The translations under genes and the position numbers were made by a program. Of a stretch of 64,000 bases of DNA, positions 12,064-23,329 are shown in pieces. Positions within the stretch are counted from its first letter, which is position 1; each line of letters starts with the position of its first letter. A model generated the notes under the pieces. The model was not told the DNA's origin and did no database searches. It worked only from the letters and a program-made list of their open reading frames with translations. The stretch comes from Theropithecus gelada (taxonomy: Eukaryota; Chordata; Mammalia; Primates; Cercopithecidae), in assembly GCF_003255815.1 (NCBI RefSeq), contig NC_037689.1:141516266-141580265 (forward strand). The letters are read 5' to 3'.

Positions 12064-12361
12064 TTTTTTTTTTTTTTGAGATGGAGTCTCGCTCTGTTGC
12101 TCAGTCTGGAGTGCAGTGGCATGATCTCAGCTCACTGCAAGCTCCACCTCCCAGGTTCATGCCATTCTCCTGCCTCAGACTCCCAAGTAGCTGGGACTAC
12201 AGGCTCCCGCCACCATGCCGGGATAATTTTTTTGTATTTTTTTAGTAGAGATGGGGTTTCACTGTGTTAGCCAGGATGGTCTCAATCTCCTGAACTCGTG
12301 ACCTGCCTGCCTTGGCCTCCCAAAGTGCTGGGATTACAGGTGTGAGCTACTGCACCTGGCC
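12064..12361 (-). mobile_element. Alu (AluS-like) in host L1 ORF1
   Basis: Minus-strand Alu with poly(T) at 12064-12077 and the 'gagatggagtctcgctctgt' start, ending 'tgcacctggcc'. Short flanking duplication atattctt at 12058-12065 and 12366-12373. Confidence 0.93.
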
Positions 12362-12636
12362 ATTGATATTCTTAAAGAAAAGAATTTTCAACCCAGAATT
12401 TTATACCTGGCAAAACTAAGCTCCATAAGTGAAGGAGAAATAAGATCCTTTTCAGAAAAGCAAATGCTGTGGAAGTTCGTTACCACAAGGCCTGCCTTGC
12501 AAGAGCTTCTAAAGGAAGCACTAAATATGAAAAAGAAAACCATTACCAAACACTACAAAAACACACAGAAGTACACAGACCAATGGCATAACAAAGCAAC
12601 TACATAAACAAGTCTGCAAAATAACCAGCTAGTATC

Positions 12637-13173
12637 GTGATGACAAAATCAAATTCACACATAACAATACTAACCTTAAAGGTAAATGGGCTAAATGCCC
12701 CAATTAAAAGACACAGAATGGCAAGCTGGATAAAGAGTCAAGACCCATTGGTGTGCTGTCCTCATGAGACCCATCTCACATGCAGTGACACAGATAGGAT
12801 CAAAATAAAGAAATGGAGAAAAATCTACCAAGAAAATGGAAAGCAGAAAAAAGCAGGGATTGCAATTCTAGTTTCTTACAAAACAGATGTTAAATCAAGA
12901 AAGGTAAAAAAAGACAACGAAGGGTATTATATAATGGTAAAGGGTTCAATACAAGACAAGGTAACTAACTTAATTATATATGCACCTAATACAGGAGCAC
13001 CCAGATTTATAAAACAAGTTCTTAGAGACCTACAAAGAGACTTAGACTCCCACAGAATAATAGTGAGAGATTTAAATACCCCACCAACAATATTAGACAG
13101 TTCATTGAGAAAGAGAATTAACAAAGATATTCAGGACTCAACTCTGGATCAAGCAGACCTGGTAGATATCTAA
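12637..13173 (+). pseudogene. Host L1 ORF2 N-terminal (endonuclease) fragment
   Basis: An open frame of 178 codons encodes the N-terminal part of the L1 ORF2p endonuclease domain. Recognisable blocks are 'ILTLKVNGLNAPIKRHR', a degraded 'ETHLT' metal-site block, 'KAGIAILVSYKTD' and 'IYAPNTGAPRFIKQVLRDLQ'. The sequence corresponding to the conserved 'GDFNTP' block reads 'VRDLNTPP', so the catalytic region is already damaged. The frame ends at a stop within the endonuclease domain. The same region is better preserved in the nested copy at 15904-16650. Confidence 0.85.
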
Positions 13174-13721
13174 AGAAGTCTCCACCCAAAAACAGCAAAA
13201 TATAATATACATACTTCTCATTGTCCCACAGCACTTACTCTAAAATTCATTACATAATCAGAAGTAAAACACTCCTCAGTAAATGCAAAAGACTCGGACT
13301 ACAGTGCAATCAAATTTGAACTTTAAATTAAGAAATGAACTCAAAGCCACACAACTACAAGGAAATTGAGCAACCTGCTCCTTAATGACTCTTGGGTAAA
13401 TAGTAAAATTAAAACAAAAATCAACAGGTTATTTGTAACTAATGAGAATAACAACACAATGTACTAGAATTTCTGGGATGGAGCTAAAGCAGTATTAAGA
13501 GGGAAATGTATAGTACTAAATGCCCACATCAAAAAGCTAAAAAGAACTCAAATTAACAACCTAACATAACAATTAAAAAAAAAACTAGAAAATCAAGAGC
13601 AAACAAACCCCAAAACTAGCAGATGACAACAAATAACCAAGATCAGAGCTGAACTGAAGGAGACAGGGACAGAAAAAATTCTTAAAAACAAACAAACAAA
13701 CAAACAAAAAAACACCACACA

Positions 13722-13738
13722 TCCAGAAGCTATTTTTT
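13722..13738. repeat. Left target-site duplication of nested L1
   Basis: The 17-mer tccagaagctatttttt, part of host L1 ORF2, is repeated exactly at 18245-18261. Confidence 0.93.
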
Positions 13739-13988
13739 ATTTATTTTATTATTATTATTTATTATTATTATACTTTAAGTTTTAGGGTACATGAGCACAA
13801 TGTGCAGGTTTGTTACATATGTATACTTGTGCCATGTTGGTGTGCTGCACCCATCAACTCGTCAGCACCCATCAACTTGTCATTTATATCAGGCATAACT
13901 CCCAGTGCCATCCCTCTCCCTTCCCTCCTCCCCATAATGGGCCCAGGTGTGTGATGTTCCCCTTCCCGAGTCCAAGTGATCTCATTGT

Positions 13989-14591
13989 TCAGTTCCCACC
14001 TATGAGTGAGAACATGTGGTATTTGGTTTTCTGTTCTTGCAATAGTTTGCTGAGAATGATGGTCTCCAGCTGTATCCATGTTCCTACAAAGGACACAAAC
14101 TCATCCTTTTTAATGGCTGCATAGTATTCCATGGTGTATATGTGCCACATTTTCTTAATCCAGTTTGTCACTGATGGACATTTGGGTTGATTCCAAGTCT
14201 TTGCTATTGTGAATAGTGCCACAATGAACATACGTGTGCATGTGTCTTTATAGCAGCATGATTTATAATCCTTTGGGTATATCCCCAGTAATGGGATGGC
14301 TGGGTCATATGGTACTTCTAGTTCTAGATCCTTGAGGAATCGCCATATTGTTTTCCATAATGGTTGAACTAGTTTACAATCCCACCAACAGTGTAAAAGT
14401 GTTCCTATTTCTCCACATCCTCTCCAGCACCTGTTGTTTCCTGACTTTTTAATGATTGCCATTCTAACTGGTGTGAGATGGTATCTCATCGTGGTTTTGA
14501 TTTGCATTCCTCTGATGGCCAGTGATGATGAGCATTTTTTCATGTGTCTGTTGGCTGTATGAATGTCTTCTTTTGAGAAGTGTCTGTTCAT
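13989..14591 (-). pseudogene. ORF2 C-terminal fragment of nested L1
   Basis: Open frame of 200 codons on the minus strand. It carries the ORF2p C-terminal cysteine-rich region ('GNNRCWRGCGEIGTLLHCWW') and the terminal 'MEYYAAIKKDEFVSFVGTW'. It is closely similar to the frame at 702-1301. The rest of the ORF2 C-terminal half continues at 14600-15460 on the same strand, for example 'MKINSRWIRDLNVRPKTIKT' at 14948 and downward, with frame breaks between. Confidence 0.9.
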
Positions 14592-15119
14592 ATCGTTTGC
14601 TCACTTTTTGATGGGGTTGTTTGTTTTTTTCTTGTAAATTTGTTTGAGTTCTTTGTAGGTTCTGGATATTACCCCTTCATCAGATGAGTAGATTGCAAAA
14701 ATTTTCTCCCATTCTGTAGGTTACCTGTTCACTCTGATGGTGGTTTCTTTTGCTGTGCAGAAGCTCTTTAGTTTAATTAGATCCCATTTGTCAATTTTGG
14801 CTTTTGTTGTCCTTGCTTTTGGTGTTTTAGTCATGAAGTCCTTGCCCATGCCTATGTCCTGAATGGTATTACCTAGATGTTCTTGTAGGGTTTTTATGGT
14901 TTTAGGTCTAACATTTAAGTCTCTAATCCATCTTGAATTAATTTTCATATAAGGAGTAAGGAAAGGATCCAGTTTCAGCTTTCTACTTATGGCTAGCCAA
15001 TTTTCCCAGCACCATTTATTAAATAGGGAATCCTTTCCCCATTTCTTGTTTTTGTCAGGTTTTTCAAAGATCAGATGGCTGTAGATGTGTGGTATTATTT
15101 CTGAGGACTCTGTTCTGTT

Positions 15120-15465
15120 CTATTGGTCTATGTCTCTGTTTTGGTACCAGTACCATGCTGTTTTGGTTACTGTAGCCTTGTAGTATAGTTTGAAGTCAGG
15201 TAGCATGATGCCTCCAGCTGTATTCTTTTGACTTAGGATTGTCTTGGCAATGCGGGCTCTTTTTTGGTTCCATATGAACTTTAAAGCAGTTTTTTCCAAT
15301 TCTGTGAAGAAACTCATTGGTAGCTTGATGGGGATGGCATTGAATCTATAAATTACCTTGGGCAGTATGGCCATTTTCATGATATTGATTCTTCCTATCC
15401 ATGAGCATTGTATGTTCTTCCATTTGTTTGGGTCCTCTTTTATTTCACTGAGCAGTGGTTTGTAG
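15120..15465 (-). pseudogene. ORF2 fragment after the RT domain (nested L1, left arm)
   Basis: Minus-strand frame with 'YKPLLSEIKEDPNKWKNIQC' followed by 'NIMKMAILPKVIYRFNAIPI' and 'AGGIMLPDFKLYYKATVTKT', the region following the RT domain. The open frame extends past 15465 only because it runs into the antisense of ORF1 in the other arm. The inversion junction is at about 15465-15468. Confidence 0.88.
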
Positions 15466-15483
15466 CAACACATAATTGTCAGA

Positions 15484-15840
15484 TTCACCAAAGTTGAAAT
15501 GAAGGAAATACTGTTAAGGGCAGCCAGAGAGAAAGGTTGGGTTACCCACAAAGGGAAGCCCATCAGACTAACAGCAGATCTCTCAGCAGAAACTCTGCAA
15601 GCCAGAAGAGAGTGGGGGCCAGTATTCAACATTCTTAAAGAAAAGAATTTTCAACCCAGAATTTCATATCCAGCCAAACTAAGTTTCATAAGTGAAGAAG
15701 AAATAAAATCCTTTACAGACAAGCAAATGCTTAGAGATTTTGTCACCACCAGGCTTGCCCTACAAGAGACCCTGAAGGAAGCACTAAACATGGAAAGGAA
15801 CAACCGGTACCAGCCATTGCAAAAACATGCCAAAATGTAA
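15484..15840 (+). pseudogene. ORF1 C-terminal fragment (nested L1, right arm)
   Basis: Plus-strand frame of about 115 codons encoding the C-terminal domain of L1 ORF1p, the RNA-binding and chaperone protein. Visible blocks are 'LLRAAREKGWVTHKGKPIRL', 'TADLSAETLQARREWGPVFN' and 'NFQPRISYPAKLSFISE'. It ends in 'HAKM' and a stop at 15838-15840. The coiled coil and RRM are absent because the element starts within ORF1. ORF2 begins about 60 bases further on, the usual L1 spacing. Confidence 0.92.
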
Positions 15841-15903
15841 AGATCATCGAGGCTAGGAAGAAACTGCATCAACTAATGAGCAAAATAACCAGCTAATATC
15901 ATA

Positions 15904-18237
15904 ATGACAGGATCAAGTTCATGCATAACAATATTAACCTTAAATGTAAATGGAGTAAATGGTCCAATTAAAAGACACAGACTGGCAAATTGGATAAAGA
16001 GTCAAGACCCATCAGTTTGCTGTATTCAGGAGACCCATCTCACATGCAGAGACACACATAGGCTCAAAATAAAGGGATGGAGAAAGATCTACCAAGCAAA
16101 TGGAGAACAAAAAAAGCAGGGGTTGCAATCCTAGTCTCTGATAAAACAGACTTTAAACCATCAAAGATCAAAAGAGACAAAGAAGGCCATTACATAATGG
16201 TAAAGGGATCAATTCAACAGGAAGAGCTAACTATCCTAAATATATATGCACCCAATACAGGAGCACCCAGATTCATAAAGCAAGTCCTTAGAGACTTACA
16301 AAGAGACCTAGACTCCCATACAATAATAATGGGAGACTTCAACACCCCACTGTCAACATTAGACAGATCAACGAGACAGAAAGTTAACAAGGATATCCAG
16401 GAATTGAAGTCAACTCTGCACCAAGTGGACCTAATAGACATCTACAGAACTCTCCACCCCAAATCAACAGAATATACATTCTTCTCAGCACCACATCACA
16501 CTTATTCCAAAATTGACCACATAGTTGGAAGTAAAGCACTCCTCAGCAAAGGTAAAAGAACAGAAATTATAACAAACTGTCTCTCAGACCACAGTGCAAT
16601 CAAACTAGAACTCAGGACTAAGAAACTCAATCAAAACCGCTCAACTACATGGAAACTGAACAACCTGCTCCTGAATGACTACTGGGTACATAACGAAATG
16701 AAGGCAGAAATCAAGATGTTCTTTGAAACCAATGAGAACAAAGATACAACATACCAGAATCTCTGGGACACATTTAAAGCAGTGTGTAGAGGGAAATTTA
16801 TAGCACTAAATGCCCACAAGAGAAAGCAGGAAAGATCTAAAATTGACACCCTAACATCACAGTCACAATTAAAAGAACTAGAGAAGCAAGAGCAAACACA
16901 TTCAAAAGCTAGCGGAAGGCAAGAAATAACTAAGATCAGAGCAGAACTGAAGGAGATAGAGACACAAAAAACCCTCCAAAAAATCAATGAATCCAGGAGT
17001 TGGTTTTTTGAAAAGATCAACAAAATTGATAGACTGTTAGCAAGACTAATAAAGAAGAAAAGAGAGAAGAATCAAATAGACGCAATAAAAAACGATAAAA
17101 GGGATATCACCACCAACCCCACAGAAATACAAACTACCATCAGAGAATACTATAAACACCTCTACGCAAATAAACTAGAAAATCTAGAAGAAATGGATAA
17201 TTTCCTGGACACTTACACTCTCCCAAGACTAAACCAGGAAGAAGTTGAATCCCTGAATAGACCAATAGCAGGCTCTGAAATTGAGGCATTATTAATAGCC
17301 TACCAACCAAAACAAGTCCAGGACCAGATGGATTCACAGCTGAATTCTACCAGAGGTACAAGGAGGAGCTGGTGCCATTCCTTCTGAAACTATTCCAATC
17401 AATAGAAAAAGAGGGAATCTTCCCTAACTCATTTTATGAGGCCAACATCATCCTGATACCAAAGCCTGGCAGAGACACAACAACAAAAGAGAATTTCAGA
17501 CCAATATCCCTGATGAACATTGATGCAAAAATCCTCAATAAAATACTAGCAAACCGAATCCAGCAACACATCCAAAAGCTTATCCAACATGATCAAGTGG
17601 ACTTCATCCCTGGGATGCAAGGCTGGTTCAACATACACAAATCAATAAACGTAATCCAGCATATAAGCAGAACCAAAGACAAAAACCACATGATTATCTC
17701 AATAGATGCAGAAAAGGCCTTTGACAAAATTCAACAGCCCTTCATGCTAAAAACTCTCAATAAACTAGGTATTGATGGAACGTATCTCAAAATCATAAGA
17801 GCTATTTATGACAAACCCACAGCCAATATCATACTGAATGGGCAAAAACTGGAAAAATTCCCTTTGAAAACTGGCACAAGACAGGGATGCCCTCTCTCAC
17901 CACTCCTATTCAACATAGTGTTGGAAGTTCTGGCTAGGGCAATCAGGCAAGAGAAAGAAATCAAGGGTATTCAGTTAGGAAAAGAAGAAGTCAAATTGTC
18001 CCTGTTGCAGATGACATGATTGTATATTTAGAAAACCCCATCATCTCAGCCCAAACTCTCCTTAAGCTGATAAGCAACTTTAGCAAAGTCTCAGGATACA
18101 AAATTAATGTGCAAAAATCACAAGCATTATACACCAGTAACAGACAAACAGAGAACCAAATCATGAATGAACTTCCATTCACAATTGCTTCAAAGAGAAT
18201 AAAATACCTAGGAATCCAACTTACAAGGGATGTATAG
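15904..18237 (+). pseudogene. L1 ORF2: endonuclease to RT catalytic loop, three frameshifts
   Basis: ORF2 starts at the ATG at 15904 ('MTGSSSCITILTLNVNG'). The endonuclease domain spans about 15904-16620, with 'QETHLTC', 'IMGDFNTPL' and 'SDHSAIKLEL' blocks intact. The reverse transcriptase follows, with 'MIISIDAEKAFDKIQ' (motif A) at about 17690-17735 and 'TGTRQGCPLSPLLFNIVLE' at 17870-17930. Frame is lost near 16105 (A-run), near 17300 and at 18003-18010, where one T is missing in the codons leading into the catalytic 'ADD' triplet. Coding stops at the inversion end near 18237. It cannot encode a full protein. Confidence 0.92.
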
Positions 18238-18244
18238 GACCTCT

Positions 18245-18261
18245 TCCAGAAGCTATTTTTT
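18245..18261. repeat. Right target-site duplication of nested L1
   Basis: Exact second copy of the 17-mer at 13722-13738. The host L1 ORF2 continues from here ('ttttgaagaaaaataa'). Confidence 0.93.
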
Positions 18262-18922
18262 TTTTGAAGAAAAATAAAATAAAATGAAATAGATAGACTG
18301 CTAGCTAGACTAATACAGAAGAAAAGAGAACAGAATCAAATATACACAATCAGAAATGATAAATGGGATATCACTGACCCCAATGAAATACCCACAGCTA
18401 TTAGAGAATACTGCAAACACCACTATGAAAATAAACTAGAAAATTTAAAAGAAATGGGTACATTCCTGGACACATACAATCTACCAAGGAACCAGGGAGA
18501 AACTGAATCACTGAGTAGACTAATAAATTGTTCTAAAATAAAGGCACTAATAAATAGCCTACCAATCAAAAACAGCCCAGCACCAGATGGACTAAAGGTT
18601 GAATTCTACCAGAGGTAAAAAGAAGAGCTGGTACCATTTCTACTGAAACTATTCCAAAAAATTGAAAAGGAGGGACTCTTCTCTAACTCATTTATGAGGC
18701 CAGTATCATCCTGATAAAAACCTGGCAGAGATATGAAAAAACAACAAAAAAAGAAAACTTCAAGCCAATATGTTTGATGAACCTTGATATAAATTTTTTT
18801 TTCAATGAAATCCTAGCAAACCAAATCCAGGAGCACATCAAAAAGCTTATCCATTGTGATCCAGTTGGCTTCATATCCGGGAGGGTATAGACTGTTGGTT
18901 CAACATATGCAAAGCAATCAAT

Positions 18923-19285
18923 GTGCTTCGTCACATAAACAGAACAAAAGACAAAAACCACATGATTATTTCAATCAATGCAGAAAAGGCTTTTGATGAA
19001 ATTCAACATCCCTTCATGTTAAAAACTCTCAATAAACTAGGTACTGAAGGAACATACCTCAAAATAATAAGATTCATATATATCAAACTCACAGCCAATA
19101 TCACACTAAATGGGCAAAAGCTAGAAGCATTTCCCTTGCATACTGGCACAAAACAAGCACACCCTCTCTTACTATTCTTATTCGACATAGTATTGGAAGT
19201 TCTGACCAGGGCAATGAGGCAAGAGAAAGAAATAAAGAGAGATGAAGTTAAATTATCTTCGCAGATAGCATTATCCTATATCTAG
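18923..19285 (+). pseudogene. Host L1 ORF2, RT-domain fragment
   Basis: Plus-strand frame of 120 codons with 'MIISINAEKAFDEIQHPFML' and 'LLLFLFDIVLEVLTRAMRQE', the RT palm region. The sequence leading to the catalytic loop (19255-19285) is deleted or shifted. The preceding RT region lies in other frames at 18300-18920. Another ORF2 piece is open at 19984-20307 ('LNVKPKTIKTLEENLGNTIQ') and the C-terminal end at 21091-21345. Confidence 0.85.
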
Positions 19286-20471
19286 AAAACCTTATCATCT
19301 CAGCCCAAAAGCTCCTTAAGCTGACAAGCAACTTTAGCAATGTCTCTACATAGAAAATCAATGTGCAAAAATTGCTAGCATTCCCATACGCCAACAACAG
19401 GTGAGAGTTCAATCTTGAATGAACTCTCATTCACAATTGCTATGAAGAGAATAAAATAAGGAAAGTAAAGGACATCTTCAAAGAGAACTACAAAGCACTG
19501 CTCAAAGAAATCAGAGAGAAAACAAACAAATGGGAAACATTTTATGCTCATAGATAGAAATAATCAATATTGTAAAAATGGCCATACTGCCTTAAGTAAT
19601 TTATAGAGTCAATGCTATTCCCATTAAACTACCGCTGACATTCTTCACAGAATTAGAACAAAACTATTTTAAAATGCATATGGAACCAAAAAGGACCCTG
19701 AATAACCATGACAATCTGAAGCAAAACAAACAAAGCTGGAGACATCATATTACCTGACTTCAAATTACACTACAATTTAAATTAAACTACAGTAAACCAA
19801 GCAGCATGGTACTGGTACAAGAACAGACACATAGACCAGTGGAATAGAATAGAAAACTCAGAAATAAGGCCACACACCTACGGCCAAATGATCTTCAACA
19901 AACCTGACAAAAACAAACAATGAGGAAAGGATTTCCTATTTAATAAATGGTGCTGGGAGAAATGGCAAGTCATATGCAGAAAATTGAAACTGGACCCCTT
20001 CCTTACACTACATACAAAAATTAACTCAACATGGATTAAAGGCTTAAATGTAAAACCCAAAACTATAAAAACCCTAGAAGAAAATCTAGGCAATACCATT
20101 CAGGACATAGGCATGGGCAAAGACTTCATCACGAAAATGACAAAAGCAATTGGAACAAAAGCAAAAATTAACAAGTGGTATTTAATTATATTAAAGAGCT
20201 TCTGCACAGGAAAGGAAACTACTATCAGAGTGAACAGACAACCTAGAGAATGGGGGACATTTTTTGCAATATATCCATCTGACAAAGGTCTAGTATCCAG
20301 TGTCTAGGAGAAACTTAAGTAAATTTACAAGAAAAAAAGAGAAAACATTAGAAAGAGGGCAAAGAACATGAACAGACATTTCTCAAAAGAAGACATTCAT
20401 GTGGCCAACAAACATGACAAAAAGCTCAACATCACTGATCATTAGAGATATGCAAATCAAAACCACAATGA

Positions 20472-20476
20472 GATAC
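20472..20476. repeat. Left 5-bp target-site duplication of MaLR LTR
   Basis: gatac here and at 20844-20848. Removing the LTR and one copy restores a continuous L1 ORF2 match ('atgagatac' joined to 'catttcacacc'). Confidence 0.88.
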
Positions 20477-20843
20477 TAATATGGTTTGCCTATGTCCCCA
20501 CCCAAATCTCATCTTGAATTATGGCTCCCATAATCTCCACATGTTGTGGACGGAACCCATTGGAGAGCAATTGAATCATGGGGGCGGGTTTTTTTTCCAT
20601 GCTGTTCTCATGTTGAATAAATTTCATCAGATCTGATGGTTTTATAAAGGAAGTTTCCCTGCACTTGCTCTCTCACATTGTCTGCCACCATGTAAGACAA
20701 GCCTTTGCTCCTCCTTTGCCTTCCACCCTGATTGTGAGGCCTCCTAAGCCATTCAGAACTGTAAGTCCATTAAACCTTTTATTCTTTATAGATTATCCAG
20801 TCTCATTTATTTCTTCATAGTAGTATGAAAATGGACTAATACA
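20477..20843 (+). mobile_element. Solo LTR, THE1/MST-like (ERVL-MaLR), in host L1
   Basis: LTR of 367 bp starting 'taatatggtttgcctatgtc' and ending 'atggactaataca'. It contains 'cccacccaaatctcatcttg', 'tgaatcatgggggcggg', 'gttttataaaggaagtttcc' (TATA-like) and 'gtccattaaacc', all features of THE1 and MST LTRs. A 5-bp duplication (gatac) flanks it. No internal sequence remains, so it is a solo LTR formed by LTR recombination after insertion into the L1. Confidence 0.93.
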
Positions 20844-21345
20844 GATACCATTTCACACCAGGCAGAATAGCTATTATTAAAATGTCAAAAGGAAAAAAAA
20901 AGATGCTGCCAAGGTTGCTGAGAATAAGGAATGCCTTTACACTGTTGGTGGGAGTGTAAATTATTTCAGCTACTGTGGAAGACAGTGTTTGAATTCCTCA
21001 AAGATCTAGAGGCAGAAATACAATTTGACCCAGCAATTCATTACTCAGTATATACCCAAGGGAATATAAATCATTCTATAATAAGGATACATGCACACGT
21101 ATGTTCATTGTAGCACTATTCACAATAAGAAAGACATAGAAAAAACCCAAATGACCATCAGTAGTAGACTGGATAAAGAAAATATGGTACATATATACAC
21201 TATGGAATACTATGCAGCCATAAAAAGGAATGAGATTATGTCCTTTGTAGGGACATGGATTGAGGTGGAAGGCATTATCCTCAGCAAACCAATGCACGAA
21301 CAGAAAACCAAACACCACAGGTTCTCACTTGTAAGTGAGAGCTGA

Positions 21346-21650
21346 GGGCCGGGCATGGTGGCTCATGCCTGTAATCCTAGCACTTTGGGGAGCTGAGGAG
21401 GGCAGATCATGAGGTCAGGAGTTCAAGACCAGCCTGGCCGACATGGTGAAACCCTGTCTCCACTAAAAATACAAAAATTAGCTGGGCAGGGTAGCACATT
21501 CCTGTAATCCCAACTACAGGGTCATGAGGCTGAGGCAGGAGAACTACTTGAACCCAGGAGGCAGAGGTTACAGTGAGCTGAGATCGCACCACTGCACTGC
21601 AGCCTGGGCAACAGAGAAAGACCCTGCCTCAGAAAAAATAATAATATTGA
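21346..21650 (+). mobile_element. Alu in host L1 3' UTR
   Basis: Plus-strand Alu from 'gggccgggcatggtggctca' to an A-rich tail 'agaaaaaataataatattga'. Target copies taagtgagagctga (21332-21345) and taagtgggagctga (21651-21664) differ by one base. Confidence 0.93.
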
Positions 21651-21895
21651 TAAGTGGGAGCTGAATGATGAGAACACAGACACACGGCAGGGAACAACAC
21701 ACACTGGGGCCTGTTGGAGCCTTGGTGTTGGGGGAGTGAGAGCATCAGGAAAAATAGCTAATGGATGCTGGGCCGAATACCTAGGTGATGGGATGATCTG
21801 TGCATAAAACAACAATGGCACATGTTTACCTATGTAACAAACCTGCACATCCTGCACATATACCCCTGAACTCAAAATAAAAGTTGATAAAAAAG

Positions 21896-22526
21896 GAAAG
21901 AAGAAAAGTCTAAAAAAATTAAAAGCAATACAAATATTTCTACTTTTTCTCAGTATGTTTATGTATTCCTTTAAGGCTTTCTTCACATTTGTAATAGCCA
22001 TTTTATGGTTTTTTTTTTTTTTTCTGTTTATTTTATCATGTTTGTTATTTCTGTGTTCATTTCTTTTGTGTGATTTTCCCCTTGGTTATATGTTACATTT
22101 TCCTGCTTCATCACACATCTTCTAATTATGAATAGATTGCTTGATAATGTAACATTATTGGTTGTCTGGATTTTGCTTTATTTCTTTAAGGAGTTGATAT
22201 AAGATTTTGTGCATCAGCTCAATTCTTTTAAGGTTTGTTTTTAAGTGTTGTTACCATGAGTCAGAAGTATGCTTTACTCTGAGGACACTTTAGGTCTACT
22301 TTTTAGAAATAGCCATTCTGGTGTCTTCACTGAATGCCCTAGGTGCTAAACGAGTGTTTTCCACTCTAGCTACTGAAAATGCCTCTTAGGCCTATGTGAG
22401 TTCTGGGAATTGTTCAGCATACAATTGTCTCCCAGGTGCTCTCTGTCTAGCCTTATGGAATTTCACCCTGTTCATGTTCAGCTTAACATTTAGTGAAAGA
22501 CCCAAGGGAATCTGTATGTACATCTT
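21896..22526 (-). mobile_element. Possible old L1/HAL1-like sequence, left part
   Basis: From about 22060 the sequence resembles antisense sequence of old L1M or HAL1 elements as I remember it ('gtgttgttaccatgagtcag', 'ttctgggaattgttcagcat', 'tggaatttcaccctgttcat'). It seems to continue beyond the Alu to about 23060. No frame is open. The family call is weak. Confidence 0.4.
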
Positions 22527-22533
22527 TGAATCT

Positions 22534-22839
22534 TTTTTTTTTTTTTTTTTTTTTTTTTTTCAGAGTTTCGCTCTTGCTGCCCAGGCTAGAGTGCAAAGGC
22601 GTGATCTCAGCCCTCCACAACCTCCGCCTCCCAGGTTCAAGTAATTCTCCTGCCTCAGCCTCCCGAGTAGCTGGGATTACAGGCATGCACCACCACGCCT
22701 GGCTAATTTTGTACTTTTAGTCGAGACGGGGTTTCTCCATGTTGGTTATGCTGGTCTCGAACTCCTGACCTCAGGTGATCTCTCCACCTCAGCGTCCCAA
22801 AGTGCTGGGATTACAGGCTTGAGCCACTGCACCAAGCCC
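22534..22839 (-). mobile_element. Alu
   Basis: Minus-strand Alu: poly(T) 22533-22560, 'gagtttcgctcttgctgccc', ending 'gagccactgcaccaagcc'. Flanking tgaatct at 22527-22533 and 22840-22846. Confidence 0.93.
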
Positions 22840-22846
22840 TGAATCT

Positions 22847-23329
22847 ATTTTTTACTGTCACCCTCCTTTCTCTATCACTCTATCTGACAAATCCCAGTTA
22901 GTAAGCCTTCCTTAACTCAGTATCCTCAATTTAATAGAACTACTGCGATATGTAGGGATTTCCTGTCCTTGCATCATAGCCTAAAGTTACCCCCAGAGAG
23001 AAATCCTGGGTGATCATAGGACTTACTATTTTCACTTTTCTTAGTGATTACTATCCTTTACTATCTGCTTTCCACAGCCTGAACTTATTTAATATGCTTT
23101 TCTAGTTTTTTAAGAGAATGAAACTATTCTGGAGCCAATTACTCTGTCATAGCTCAATAAATTATTTTAATGACTATTAGGTAGTGTGAAGATATATTGT
23201 ACATACTGTCTCACTTAATAGAAAGGAAGGCGTACCATTAATCACTATATGAGACAATAGATGAAAATTAGAATTGTCTCAGGAAAACAACAAGATACAA
23301 TCTTACCCTATTTTAAAAAGTAGATTATG
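22847..23329. other. Possible continuation of old L1-like sequence, then unassigned
   Basis: The first 200 bases may continue the element interrupted by the Alu at 22534. Beyond about 23060 I recognise nothing. Confidence 0.35.

Larger units (their letters stand above)
13739..18244. mobile_element. Nested L1PA-type element with inverted 5' part (twin-priming structure)
   Basis: The element has two arms in opposite orientation. The left arm, 13739-15465, is minus strand: tail, 3' UTR and the C-terminal half of ORF2. The right arm, about 15466-18244, is plus strand: the end of ORF1 and ORF2 from its start to just past the RT catalytic loop. The outer end of the right arm (near 18240, 'gacctcttc') and the inner end of the left arm (near 15460, minus 'ctacaaaccactgctc') are almost adjacent in L1, with only about 8-10 bases missing. 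A 17-bp duplication flanks the whole 4.5 kb, so both arms came from one insertion. The 5' end is truncated within ORF1. Confidence 0.95.
11441..21895 (+). mobile_element. Host L1 (older primate L1) split by four later insertions
   Basis: One plus-strand L1 can be followed in five pieces: ORF1 C-terminal half (about 11470-12057), ORF1 end and ORF2 endonuclease (12366-13738), ORF2 from the linker to the C-terminal region (18246-20476), the next part of ORF2 (20844-21345), and the 3' UTR and tail (21651-21895). Each piece resumes exactly where the previous one stopped, and each interruption has its own duplicated target site: Alu at 12064, L1 at 13739, THE1/MST LTR at 20477, Alu at 21346. The L1 itself is 5' truncated within ORF1. 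Stops and frameshifts are frequent, so it is older than the insert at 13739. Confidence 0.9.

Noticed and set aside
21522..22001. 159-codon minus-strand frame
   Set aside because: Made of Alu antisense and L1 3' UTR antisense; no independent support.
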